From Rothia dentocariosa ATCC 17931 (lineage in GTDB: Bacteria > Actinomycetota > Actinomycetes > Actinomycetales > Micrococcaceae), in assembly GCF_000164695.2 (NCBI RefSeq), contig NC_014643.1, positions 434,001-498,000 of the forward strand: DNA of 64,000 nucleotides, in the 5' to 3' direction. Both the position numbers and the translations under genes were made by a program. Under the pieces are notes generated by a model. It had not been told where the DNA came from and did no database searches. It saw nothing but the letters and a program-made list of their open reading frames with translations. The stretch's first letter is position 1, and the number at the start of each line of letters is the position of its first letter. Shown piece by piece: positions 1 to 8,104 of this stretch.

Positions 1-930
1 GACCGGATGCGCGGCGAGCGCGGATACAGCGGCGGCAAGCGCATCGTCACTCGATAGGTCTGCCTCAATGAGCGTTCGAACCTGACGGGCTGATTCGTCC
101 CCGGCCTCTGCAGCACGGTTGAGCAGAATAGTCGGCAGGGTCGGCACACCCTCACGCAGATCGGTGCCCTGGGTTTTTCCGGAGGATGCACCATCGCTGA
201 CAATATCGATCACGTCATCAGCGAGCTGGAATGCCACGCCCACGAGTTCGCCGTAGGTGGCGAGCATCTGAATAACCTCTTCGGAGGCCCCCGCCAAGAG
301 TGATCCGTACTCCCCCGCCGCCGCGATCAGCGAGCCGGTTTTCCCTTCAATCACGGCGATATAGTGGTCGAGAATATCCTGGTTTTCGCGTACACCGGTT
401 GTTTCGTAGAGCTGCCCCAGCACCAGGCGCTCGAAGGTTTGCGCCTGAATTTTCATGGGTCGCGTGCCCAGATCGGAGACCAGCAGCGAGGCACGGGAGA
501 AAATGAGGTCACCCGTCAGGATGGCGACGGAATTTCCCCAAATGGTCTGGGCGGTATCGACGCCGCGGCGTTTGGGCGCGTCGTCCATCACATCGTCGTG
601 GTAGAGGGTCGCCAGATGAGTGAGTTCGACAACCACCGCAGCCTCAATCACGTCGTCGTTAATCTGTCCATCCACGGCGGCGGCAAGCAGGGTCAGGAGG
701 GGACGCACGCGCTTTCCACCGGCGAGCAGTAAATGTCGGGCGGCAACATCGGCGAGCTTATCGGTGTAGCTGATAGCCTCGGCAAGCCGCTCTTCAATCC
801 GCGCCAGCGAGGTAAGAATCTGGGGGCCAAGCTGCGGGTCGGACGCAATGAGCTCAAACCCGGCGGGCAGGTTGAAATCGAGTCCTGCCATCAGGTCGGT
901 GGCTGCAATGGATTGCTCTGAGGTGCTCAC
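1..930 (-). CDS. Polyprenyl diphosphate synthase, C-terminus cut by window start
   Basis: Trans-isoprenyl diphosphate synthase, expected to build the long prenyl tail that MenA attaches to the quinone ring. The 310 visible residues open with a GTG start preceded by GAAGAAGG. They contain the GGKRVRP substrate-binding motif (about residues 71-77), the first Asp-rich motif DDVMD (about 112-116) and the second, DDVID, followed by the SGKTQGTDLR segment typical of medium- and long-chain synthases. The gene lies 68 bases downstream of menG on the same strand, which supports a menaquinone role. Chain length (hepta-, octa- or nonaprenyl) cannot be read from the sequence. The end of the protein lies outside the window. 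Confidence 0.93.
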   Translation of the reverse strand, partial: MSTSEQSIAATDLMAGLDFNLPAGFELIASDPQLGPQILTSLARIEERLAEAISYTDKLADVAARHLLLAGGKRVRPLLTLLAAAVDGQINDDVIEAAVVVELTHLATLYHDDVMDDAPKRRGVDTAQTIWGNSVAILTGDLIFSRASLLVSDLGTRPMKIQAQTFERLVLGQLYETTGVRENQDILDHYIAVIEGKTGSLIAAAGEYGSLLAGASEEVIQMLATYGELVGVAFQLADDVIDIVSDGASSGKTQGTDLREGVPTLPTILLNRAAEAGDESARQVRTLIEADLSSDDALAAAVSALAAHPV

Positions 931-998
931 GATGCCTTCTTCGGTGTGTTGGTGCGTAGCTGTATGCTGTGTGTTGCTCAATGATGGTGTGCTGAGTG

Positions 999-1724
999 TT
1001 AGTTTTGGGGTTTGAAACCACGGTGAATGGCAACAATTCCGCCGCTGAGATTACGATATTTGACGTCCTGCCAGCCCGCCTGCGCGAACTTGTGGGCAAG
1101 GGTTCTCTGATCCGGCCAATCGATAATCGACTCCGCCAAATATACATAGGATTCCGGGTTTGAGGAGATCGCGCGCGCTACGGGCGGTATCGCCTTCATA
1201 ATGTATTCCTTATATACCTTACCGAAAGGGGCGAAGGTTGGGGTTGAGAATTCCAGCACCACGATGCGCCCGCCGGGCTTAGTAACCCGGTACAGTTCGC
1301 TCAGCGCACGAGGGTAATCTGCAACGTTACGCAAACCGTAGGACATGGTGACGGCATCGAAGCTGTCGTCCTCGAAAGGAAGGTCGGTAACATCCGCCCG
1401 CACGAAGGTCATATCGGGGCGGCGTTTACGCCCGACCTCCAGCATCCCTTCGGAAAGGTCCGCAGCGATAACATCAATCCCGGCGTCGGCGAAAGGCTCG
1501 GATGAGGTTCCGGTACCGGCAGCAACGTCGAGAACCTTCTGCCCGGGACGCGCATCCACGGCGGCGACGGTCTGCTTGCGCCAGTAGATGTGCCGTCCCA
1601 GCGACAAGATGCCGTTCATCAAGTCGTAGCGCTTCGCGACGGTGTCAAACATGGCGGCGATATCGCCGGTCTTCTTGTCAAGGGTTGCGCGGGTACCCTG
1701 AACATTTTTCTCTACGTTGCTCAC
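999..1724 (-). CDS. menG: Demethylmenaquinone methyltransferase MenG/UbiE
   Basis: SAM-dependent C-methyltransferase for the last step of menaquinone synthesis, demethylmenaquinone to menaquinone. The 241-residue length is normal for UbiE/MenG. SAM motif [11 protein letters not shown], is at residues 64-73, motif II region at [10 protein letters not shown], and the UbiE signature [10 protein letters not shown] near residue 132. The start is a GTG; the only nearby ATG (overlapping it upstream) is in another frame and stops at once. Only a short GAAGG precedes the GTG, so initiation may be weak. The polyprenyl synthase follows on the same strand, so the two probably form an operon. Confidence 0.95.
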   Translation of the reverse strand: MSNVEKNVQGTRATLDKKTGDIAAMFDTVAKRYDLMNGILSLGRHIYWRKQTVAAVDARPGQKVLDVAAGTGTSSEPFADAGIDVIAADLSEGMLEVGRKRRPDMTFVRADVTDLPFEDDSFDAVTMSYGLRNVADYPRALSELYRVTKPGGRIVVLEFSTPTFAPFGKVYKEYIMKAIPPVARAISSNPESYVYLAESIIDWPDQRTLAHKFAQAGWQDVKYRNLSGGIVAIHRGFKPQN

Positions 1725-2027
1725 GCCTTCAATTGTGGCATGTTCTACCGCCCGTGGGGTAGTTGAGCACCTCCTGATACGTCATCTGAGGTGGCGAACA
1801 CTTTAACTCACGAAAATATGCACTCTTGTGCTCGGTGTTGCGCACGTGCAGTACGCTTCTCCCGCCGTCCGCTGCGGCGCGGCAGCATTCCTGGTTTTAT
1901 GCATACTATGCATACATAATTCGTCATTTCCTCAGAAAAATAGTGAATATTTATAGGCATACTTGCATTCTTTATCGTGCAGGTGCACAATGGAAAACAT
2001 CAAAATTTTCTACACACGGAGCACACC
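1725..2027. promoter_or_regulatory. Divergent intergenic region with tandem 9-bp repeat
   Basis: Separates menG (minus) from the amino acid ABC operon (plus). No gene is supported. An exact tandem direct repeat TATGCATAC TATGCATAC lies at 1898-1915 and is followed by ATAAT; a further GCATAC occurs near 1958. The repeat itself contains the palindrome TATGCATA. It is a plausible binding site for a regulator of the importer operon. The regulator is unknown. Confidence 0.4.
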
Positions 2028-2861
2028 ATGTCGATTTTCACCGCAAAACCCAGCCTCAAAAAGTCCCTCGCACTCCTCGCGCTCGCACCCCTCGTCCTCA
2101 CCGGATGCGTCTCAACCGCATCCGACGGCGAAAACGGAGAGGTAAACCTCATCAACAACGGAGTCCTCACCGTCTGCACCAACACCCCCTACATGCCCTT
2201 CGAATACGAAGAAAACGGAAAAATCGTAGGTATCGATGCAGATATCGCAAACGCTATCGCCAAAGACCTGGGCGCAGAAGCACAGCTCACCTCCATCAGC
2301 TTTGAAGGCCTCGATTCGGGCACCGGGCTCACCAGCGGACAATGCGATATTGCGCTCGCGGGTATCAGCGTGACCGACGAGCGGAAATCCAAGATGGAAT
2401 TCACCGATGTCTACTTCGAAGACAACCAAGCGATTCTGGTTCCTAAAAACTCTAAGATCTCCTCCGTCGAAGATCTTAAGAACGCCAAAGTCGGCGCTCA
2501 GCAGGCAACCAGCGGCGAATCCTATGCCAAAGAAAAAGGCGCGGATGTTGTGCAGTACGAGGACAACGAACTCATGTTCTCGGCATTGAAGACCGGTCAG
2601 GTGCAGGCCGTCTCGGCAAACCTCTCGGTTATTTCTGAGGCGCTGACCAAAGACCCCGACTCTTTCAAGATCGCCTATCAGACCTCGGAAAACGCCGACC
2701 AGATTGCCGGTGCGGTAGCCCCCGAAAAGAAAGCCCTGCTGGATAAAGCGAATAAGACAATTCAGCAGCTCAAGTCCAGCGGCGAACTCGATAAGATCAA
2801 GGAAAAGTGGACCAAGGCTAAGTCTTCGTCCTCATCCGCATCTTCATCCAGCGCAAACTAA
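2028..2861 (+). CDS. Polar amino acid ABC transporter, substrate-binding lipoprotein
   Basis: Extracellular solute-binding protein of family 3 (amino acids), anchored as a lipoprotein. The ATG at 2028 was chosen because GGAG sits about 8 bases upstream and because it gives a standard lipoprotein signal with lipobox LTGC (Cys27); a longer reading from 1977 would bury the signal. The mature part begins around GVLTVCTNTPYMPFEY and carries VGIDADIANAIAKDLG, typical of the family. The C-terminus is a Ser/Ala-rich tail. It is the first gene of a three-gene importer. The substrate (Glu/Gln, His or cystine-like) cannot be assigned. Confidence 0.94.
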   Translation: MSIFTAKPSLKKSLALLALAPLVLTGCVSTASDGENGEVNLINNGVLTVCTNTPYMPFEYEENGKIVGIDADIANAIAKDLGAEAQLTSISFEGLDSGTGLTSGQCDIALAGISVTDERKSKMEFTDVYFEDNQAILVPKNSKISSVEDLKNAKVGAQQATSGESYAKEKGADVVQYEDNELMFSALKTGQVQAVSANLSVISEALTKDPDSFKIAYQTSENADQIAGAVAPEKKALLDKANKTIQQLKSSGELDKIKEKWTKAKSSSSSASSSSAN

Positions 2862-2948
2862 CCGCGATTAGCGCGGTGCGCGTTCGTTCGTTCACGTGCG
2901 CCGCGCATCCTGAATATCACGATCAACACAGACTACGTTAGTGTAACG

Positions 2949-3752
2949 ATGGCACAGAATAAACTATCTCCCCGCAAAAAACAGGCGATGTTCCGGTACT
3001 CCCAGTACGCTCTGCTGGCGGTTATCGCGGTTCTTATTATTGCTCTTGCCGACTGGAAAACGCTTTCCAGTCAGGTATTCAACCTTGAGGTTGCGCAAAA
3101 GCAGTTCCCGAACGTTATTACGGTAGCGCTCAAGAATACGCTGATCTACACGGCCCTGGGTTTCGCCGTAGGTCTAAGCCTTGGTCTTATCCTGGCACTC
3201 ATGCGTATCTCATCGATCGCACCCTATCGGTGGCTGGCGACAATCTATGTCGAAATTTTCCGTGGCATTCCGGCACTCTTGGTGTTCTTTGCCTTCGGTT
3301 ACGGCATTCCCCTAGCCTTCAAAATCCGGTTTGTCGATAACCTCATTCCGGTAACACTCTCCCTTGGACTGGTGTCCTCTGCCTATATCAGCGAGGTGCT
3401 GCGTGCCGGCCTGCAGGCGGTTCCGAAGGGCCAGTATGAGGCGGCACGGTCGCTGGGCATGTCGCACACCCGGGCGATGCTCTCGGTGATTATTCCGCAG
3501 GCATTCCGCATCGTGCTCCCCCCACTGACCAACGAAGTTATTCTGTTGACTAAGGATTCCTCCCTCGTGTACCTGCTGGGTGTACAAATCGCGCAGTACG
3601 AGCTGGCGAAATTCGGTCGTGAAGGTATTACCGCATCCGGTGCGGGGCTCACTCCCCTAGTGGTCGCGGGTCTGTGCTACCTGATTATTACCGTGCCACT
3701 GGGGCAGCTATCCGCATATTTTGAGAAGCGCACGGGCGCATCACGCAAGTAA
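2949..3752 (+). CDS. Polar amino acid ABC transporter, permease
   Basis: Membrane subunit of the HisMQ/GlnP type, 267 residues. It has several hydrophobic segments, the first at about residues 20-40 (YALLAVIAVLIIALADW). It also has the cytoplasmic EAA loop, EAARSLGMSHTRAML, followed by a conserved Pro/Gln stretch (IIPQAFRIVLPPL), which docks the ATPase. It lies 87 bases after the binding protein and 27 before the ATPase. A single permease gene suggests that it works as a homodimer. Confidence 0.94.
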   Translation: MAQNKLSPRKKQAMFRYSQYALLAVIAVLIIALADWKTLSSQVFNLEVAQKQFPNVITVALKNTLIYTALGFAVGLSLGLILALMRISSIAPYRWLATIYVEIFRGIPALLVFFAFGYGIPLAFKIRFVDNLIPVTLSLGLVSSAYISEVLRAGLQAVPKGQYEAARSLGMSHTRAMLSVIIPQAFRIVLPPLTNEVILLTKDSSLVYLLGVQIAQYELAKFGREGITASGAGLTPLVVAGLCYLIITVPLGQLSAYFEKRTGASRK

Positions 3753-3779
3753 CCACGACAAAGACTTTGGGAGATTGTC

Positions 3780-4583
3780 ATGACTGACACAGTAACATCA
3801 GCGGCATCGGTGAGCATCACGGGGCTACACAAGTCTTATGGCAAAAACGAGGTGCTGCGCGGTATTGATATTCAGGTTGAACCGGGCGAGGTCGTCTGCC
3901 TAATCGGTCCTTCGGGGTCTGGTAAATCAACGCTTCTGCGATGCGTAAACCTGCTCGAAGAGCCCAATGCGGGAACCATTACCGTGGGCGGCGTGGAGGT
4001 GACCGACCCGGACGCCGATATTAACGCCTTGCGCACCCGCATGGGCATGGTGTTTCAGCAGTTCAACCTGTTTGGGCATCTGAGCGTGCTTGATAACTGC
4101 ACGATTGCTCAGATCAAGGTCTTGGATCGTGATCGTGCAACGGCAGAGAAGATTGCCCGCGAACAGCTGGCGAAAGTGGGGCTGGCAGATAAGGAAAATG
4201 CCTACCCGAGTAAACTTTCGGGCGGCCAGCAGCAGCGTGTGGCGATCGCTAGGGCGCTGTCGATGAACCCCGAACTCATGCTCTTCGACGAACCGACAAG
4301 CGCGCTCGACCCCGAAATGGTGGGCGATGTTCTTACGATTATGCGTGATCTCGCCGACGAAGGTATGACGATGATCGTGGTGACTCACGAGATGAGCTTC
4401 GCCCGCGATGTCGCCGATAAGGTCGTCTTCATGGCGGATGGCGTGGTCGTCGAAGAGGGACCCGCCGAGCGGGTGATCGGCAGCCCGCAGCATGAACGTA
4501 CCAAGACATTCTTAGCGCGTGTGCTTGATCCCACCCACGTGGATGAAACCCCCGCAGATCAGGATGCGGCAGCAAACGCCTAG
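3780..4583 (+). CDS. Polar amino acid ABC transporter, ATPase
   Basis: ATP-hydrolysing subunit (GlnQ/HisP type), 267 residues. Walker [10 protein letters not shown] is at residues 43-51, the Q-loop at [10 protein letters not shown], the ABC signature at [15 protein letters not shown], Walker B at [11 protein letters not shown], and the switch histidine at VVTHEM. GGGAG lies upstream of the ATG with usual spacing. It is the last gene of the operon and is followed by a strong intrinsic terminator. Confidence 0.96.
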   Translation: MTDTVTSAASVSITGLHKSYGKNEVLRGIDIQVEPGEVVCLIGPSGSGKSTLLRCVNLLEEPNAGTITVGGVEVTDPDADINALRTRMGMVFQQFNLFGHLSVLDNCTIAQIKVLDRDRATAEKIAREQLAKVGLADKENAYPSKLSGGQQQRVAIARALSMNPELMLFDEPTSALDPEMVGDVLTIMRDLADEGMTMIVVTHEMSFARDVADKVVFMADGVVVEEGPAERVIGSPQHERTKTFLARVLDPTHVDETPADQDAAANA

Positions 4584-4607
4584 TCCGTTTGCCCTGTTTC
4601 AGACCAA

Positions 4608-4664
4608 CCCCGCAGATACGCTTTCCTCCAAGTGCTCCGTGAGGAAGGTATCTGCGGGGTTTTT
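4608..4664 (+). terminator. Intrinsic terminator after amino acid ABC operon
   Basis: The arms CCCCGCAGATAC (4608-4619) and GTATCTGCGGGG (4648-4659) are perfect complements. An inner TCCTC/GAGGA stem extends the hairpin, and TTTTT follows. Placed 25 bases after the ATPase stop. Confidence 0.9.
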
Positions 4665-4721
4665 ACCGTTTCACAGAAAACCTGCTCATAACAGCTTTGC
4701 CTGTTTGGGGGAATATACGAC

Positions 4722-4755
4722 AATGTCCCGTATCCGTCGCTGGATACGGGACATT
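4722..4755. repeat. Perfect 14-bp inverted repeat, 6-nt loop
   Basis: AATGTCCCGTATCC and its exact complement GGATACGGGACATT flank GTCGCT. There is no T-tract on either side. It lies between convergent genes (ABC operon and cupin), where a second, bidirectional transcription stop would make sense. Confidence 0.6.
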
Positions 4756-4799
4756 ACCGTGCTTAAAGGGATTTTTATTTATTTCTAAGGCGTTGTGCC

Positions 4800-5177
4800 C
4801 TAGACCTGTTCAACCTCAATAGTGATATTAGGCTCCGGATGTGATTCTCCGGTCAGCATAATGACCATCAAGGTCGAGTCTTCGAGTGCCGTGACCGAGT
4901 GTAACAGCTTTGCCGTGGTGTGGATGAGTTTACCGGGTTCCAGGATAATACTCTGCCCTTTGGTACTGTACTCAACCTTGCCTTTAAGCACCTGCACAAC
5001 CACCGGGTGTACGCTGTGGTGTTCGTGCCAAGATTGACCGGCTGCCAGCTCCATCAGGGTGATGCTGCCGCCATCGGCATCGAGGATTTTCTTTGCCTGC
5101 GGCTTAGTCTCAAAGGGGGTGAGAACTTCGGTGAGCTGTGGGAAAACAAGCACACGCCCTTCGTGAGTACCCGCCAT
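4800..5177 (-). CDS. Cupin-domain protein
   Basis: Small single-domain cupin, 125 residues from the chosen ATG. AAAGG lies 9 bases upstream of that start; the frame stays open to 5240, but that part overlaps an operator-like palindrome. Cupin motif 1 is visible around GQSWHEHHSVHPVVVQVLKG (two to three metal-ligand His) and motif 2 around EPGKLIHTTAKLLHSVTAL. Such proteins bind a metal or small ligand; the ligand here is unknown. It is convergent with the ABC operon and stands alone. Confidence 0.85.
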   Translation of the reverse strand: MAGTHEGRVLVFPQLTEVLTPFETKPQAKKILDADGGSITLMELAAGQSWHEHHSVHPVVVQVLKGKVEYSTKGQSIILEPGKLIHTTAKLLHSVTALEDSTLMVIMLTGESHPEPNITIEVEQV

Positions 5178-5209
5178 GAGTTCTAACCTTTCGCCGATGA
5201 TGGTTGTTC

Positions 5210-5233
5210 TTTTAGGATACGCGCATCCTAAAA
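5210..5233. promoter_or_regulatory. Operator-like inverted repeat upstream of cupin gene
   Basis: TTTTAGGAT and ATCCTAAAA are perfect 9-base arms around a 6-base centre. The site lies 33 bases upstream of the chosen cupin start, where a repressor or activator could bind. No T-tract or gene end is nearby, so a terminator role is less likely. Confidence 0.5.
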
Positions 5234-5317
5234 TTTGCATGAACTATGCTAAATTCTATGCCCGTGTTACGAGGGTAGGCAAACAGTGACATATATATTT
5301 CATAACGTGATACGGCC

Positions 5318-6808
5318 CTAGTATTCCCACACGCGCGTATAGGGAGAAGATACCTGGTTACGCGGGCGCAGAAGCCGCACCAATATCGCCGTGGTTCCCG
5401 TGCTGACCGCCAGAATCATGCAGGTTGAGGCAACGAACACTCCCCCGGGCATGGTGGAAAACATGGTGACCGCATACATCGCAACCGCGCAGAACGAGAG
5501 GAACAGACTTGCAATCGTCAGCAGCGGCACCGCAATGGCTCCCACCACGCGAGGGGTCGGTACGTTAAATTCTGCACGGCGCAGGTACCGAAGAACGCCC
5601 AAACCGAGAACGGTCCAGAGCGCAACTACCAAAATCGCGCTGATAACATCAGCCGGGCGGTGCCAGCCGTTAATAATGGTGGATGCGCCCGTAGCGCAGG
5701 TCGCCATCGCCGCCAAGACCGCAATCGTGGGTCGAAGCGCGCGAGGCGCTGCGATAAACAGAGCGGCACCTGCAGAAGCGGCGAATGCCGTGTGCCCGCT
5801 CGGCGCGGAGTTCAAGAGGGCTTCCTGAATGCCGAAATTAGGCTTGGTAATCACATAATTCTTGAGGACGTGGACGCTCAAACACGCGCCCGTGCCCGCA
5901 AGAATACCCACGATAGCGGGCAGGATGCGGTGCTTCCAGATCAGCCCAATAATAATGCCGATCACCGCGATTACGCCGGTAATCGTCGGCAGGTTATCGA
6001 GAGCCGCCAGGGTAGGACGCTGGTATTCCGCGAACTGGCTGGCATATTCAGTAAATGCATTTTCGTCGAGCTGCTGCCCGGTACGGCTATAGATGAAGAA
6101 CTGGAACGTGGCATAGAGCAGAGCGCCGAACAGCACCATGACACCCAAATGCTGCGCCACAACCTTGGTACTCGGCGGATCATTAGGAATAGGTGCTTCT
6201 GCGGGAACGCCTGCCCCGGGGGCCGCAGGGTTCGGACGAGCGCCGTATCCAGCATAGTTCGCGGTGCTCATCGCCGGGTTAGCGGCGTGGGGATGAGCGG
6301 CGGCACTGTACTGTGTGTCCTGGGGCGCAGTCTGCATACCGGGAGCACCCGTTGGTATGGCAACCGTGGCAGGGTAATCAGCCGAAGGGGTTATATCCGG
6401 CTGCACACGGGTTTGCGGCTGGGCGGCACGCGTGTGCTGAACGTAGTGAGCACGCGGATCCTGCGATGCGCTGATGGCTTCGGTCGGTGAATCATCAAGA
6501 GCGTCGAGGGCTACCGTGTCGGAGCCTTCATGGGGTTTAAGCGCCTCGTGCGGGTTCGGGATGGCGCGGGTTGCGTCCGTGTCTGGTGAGGAAGATGGTA
6601 GATCCTGAAGGTCCAGAAATTCGGTCGCGTCATCATCGGTTTCATAGGAAGATTGGATGCTCGATAACGGAACCGTCGCATCGGCATCGGCACTGTCGTT
6701 ATCGGCTAGAGTCTGAGGAGATAGAATACGCGTAGCATCGTCCGTGTCATTTGAGGTACTGGTATGGCGAGGAACATGACCACGCGATGTGTGAGGACCC
6801 TGTGACAT
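5318..6808 (-). CDS. PAP2-superfamily membrane protein with long disordered N-terminus
   Basis: 496 residues. About 220 N-terminal residues are Asp/Ser/Thr/Ala/Pro-rich and probably disordered, followed by a multi-span PAP2 (lipid phosphatase) domain. The PSGH motif is at SAPSGHTAFA and the second His motif at NGWHRPADV. The first phosphate-binding motif reads KNYVITKP where families usually have an RP pair, and the usual SR of motif 3 is ST here, so two phosphate-binding arginines are missing. The ATG at 6808 has GGAGG 8 bases upstream; the frame continues to a TTG at 6823. Likely an undecaprenyl- or lipid-phosphate phosphatase, but activity is uncertain. Confidence 0.88.
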   Translation of the reverse strand: MSQGPHTSRGHVPRHTSTSNDTDDATRILSPQTLADNDSADADATVPLSSIQSSYETDDDATEFLDLQDLPSSSPDTDATRAIPNPHEALKPHEGSDTVALDALDDSPTEAISASQDPRAHYVQHTRAAQPQTRVQPDITPSADYPATVAIPTGAPGMQTAPQDTQYSAAAHPHAANPAMSTANYAGYGARPNPAAPGAGVPAEAPIPNDPPSTKVVAQHLGVMVLFGALLYATFQFFIYSRTGQQLDENAFTEYASQFAEYQRPTLAALDNLPTITGVIAVIGIIIGLIWKHRILPAIVGILAGTGACLSVHVLKNYVITKPNFGIQEALLNSAPSGHTAFAASAGAALFIAAPRALRPTIAVLAAMATCATGASTIINGWHRPADVISAILVVALWTVLGLGVLRYLRRAEFNVPTPRVVGAIAVPLLTIASLFLSFCAVAMYAVTMFSTMPGGVFVASTCMILAVSTGTTAILVRLLRPRNQVSSPYTRVWEY

Positions 6809-6949
6809 ACTTTTTCCCTCCAAAATGTCTGTGATGCGGTGTCTGTAAACACGACATAGAAAACACTATCTCAGGTTAAGCTATGAAAAATACGTGTTTT
6901 CTAAATTCCAAGCTGGGAGTTTACCGAGAATACCTTAAGGAGAAACGCC

Positions 6950-8002
6950 ATGTCATCCGTGCCGCCGCTAGGATACGGGTTCATCACTGAGGGCTTAGCT
7001 TTGCCGCCGTTAGAGCAGGTTTTACGCGCCGTTCGAGTGGTTGATATTCCTATGCGGGTGACCTTCCGCTCGGTCAATCGGCGCCAGAGTGCGCTGATAC
7101 AGGGTCCCGCCGGATGGGGCGAGTTCGCACCGTTTTTAGAGTATGACGATCATGAGGCGGCGGCGTGGTTAGCCTGTGCGTTAGAGTCCGCCTGGCTGGG
7201 GGCGCCGCCCGCTCGTCGAGCCACTATTCCGGTGAACGCAACCCTTCCCGCAGTGAGCGCCGAGCGGATTCCCGAAGTGCTGAACAACTATCGTGGAACC
7301 ATCCACGAGCTTAAAATCAAGGTTGCCGAGAAGGGGCAAACTCTCGACGATGATATTGCCCGCGTTGCGGCAGCGCGGCGTGCCCTCCCGAATGCACGGT
7401 TGAAGGTGGACGCTAATGCGGGGTGGAGCGTACCCGAAGCTCTCGAAGCCCTTGCGGCGCTGAACGAGTACGATCTGCTTTATGCCGAGCAGCCTGTCGC
7501 CACGGTTGATGAGCTTGCGCAGGTGCGTGCCCTGGTGGGCGAGCGCAGTCTTTCGATGCTCATCGCCGCCGACGAATCCGTGCGTAAGGCCAGTGACCCT
7601 CTCAAGGTGGCGCAGGCGCACGCCGCCGATGTGCTGATCGTCAAGGCGGCACCTTTAGGCGGGGTTCGGCGCGCGCTAAAGATCGTTGAACAGGCAGGTT
7701 TACCCACGGTGGTGTCTTCGGCGCTGGAGTCTTCCGTAGGTATCGCGACCGGTGTGTCTCTGGCGGCGGCTCTGCCGGATCTTCCCTATGCGTGCGGGCT
7801 GAGTACGGTCTCGCTGATGAGCGCCGATGTGACTGACGATTCGCTGCTTGCTCGCGATGGCGAGCTCCAGATGCGGCGGGTTGTGCCTACGGAGTCGGCA
7901 CTGAGGCGCGTTGAGGCAGAGGGCGAAGTGCGGGATGCCTGGGTGGAGCGCATCCGACGGTGCTACCTGGTGCTTCAGGAAGCCTTGCCCACGAGTCTTT
8001 AG
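6950..8002 (+). CDS. menC: o-Succinylbenzoate synthase MenC
   Basis: Enolase-superfamily enzyme that dehydrates SHCHC to o-succinylbenzoate in menaquinone synthesis. 350 residues, near the actinobacterial norm. The catalytic KxK is in ELKIKVAEKG. The metal ligands are in KVDANAGWS, YAEQP and IAADES, and the second catalytic Lys in LIVKAAPLGG. AAGGAG lies upstream of the ATG with good spacing. menD follows 102 bases downstream with its own promoter. The PAP2 gene is divergent. Confidence 0.95.
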   Translation: MSSVPPLGYGFITEGLALPPLEQVLRAVRVVDIPMRVTFRSVNRRQSALIQGPAGWGEFAPFLEYDDHEAAAWLACALESAWLGAPPARRATIPVNATLPAVSAERIPEVLNNYRGTIHELKIKVAEKGQTLDDDIARVAAARRALPNARLKVDANAGWSVPEALEALAALNEYDLLYAEQPVATVDELAQVRALVGERSLSMLIAADESVRKASDPLKVAQAHAADVLIVKAAPLGGVRRALKIVEQAGLPTVVSSALESSVGIATGVSLAAALPDLPYACGLSTVSLMSADVTDDSLLARDGELQMRRVVPTESALRRVEAEGEVRDAWVERIRRCYLVLQEALPTSL

Positions 8003-8070
8003 CCAGGTATGTTCTGAACGTTCTGGTCAGTGTTCTGGGGGCTAACTGCCCGTTTAGGGACCCCATATTC

Positions 8071-8104
8071 TTCACTCGCCCAAACACCGGTCTAGAATAG
8101 ACGG
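8071..8104 (+). promoter_or_regulatory. Promoter for leaderless menD
   Basis: A -35-like TTCACT (8071-8076) and a -10 TAGAAT (8093-8098) are 16 bases apart. The GTG of menD begins 7 bases after the -10 box, where transcription should start, and no ribosome binding site precedes it. This fits a leaderless mRNA. Confidence 0.65.
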
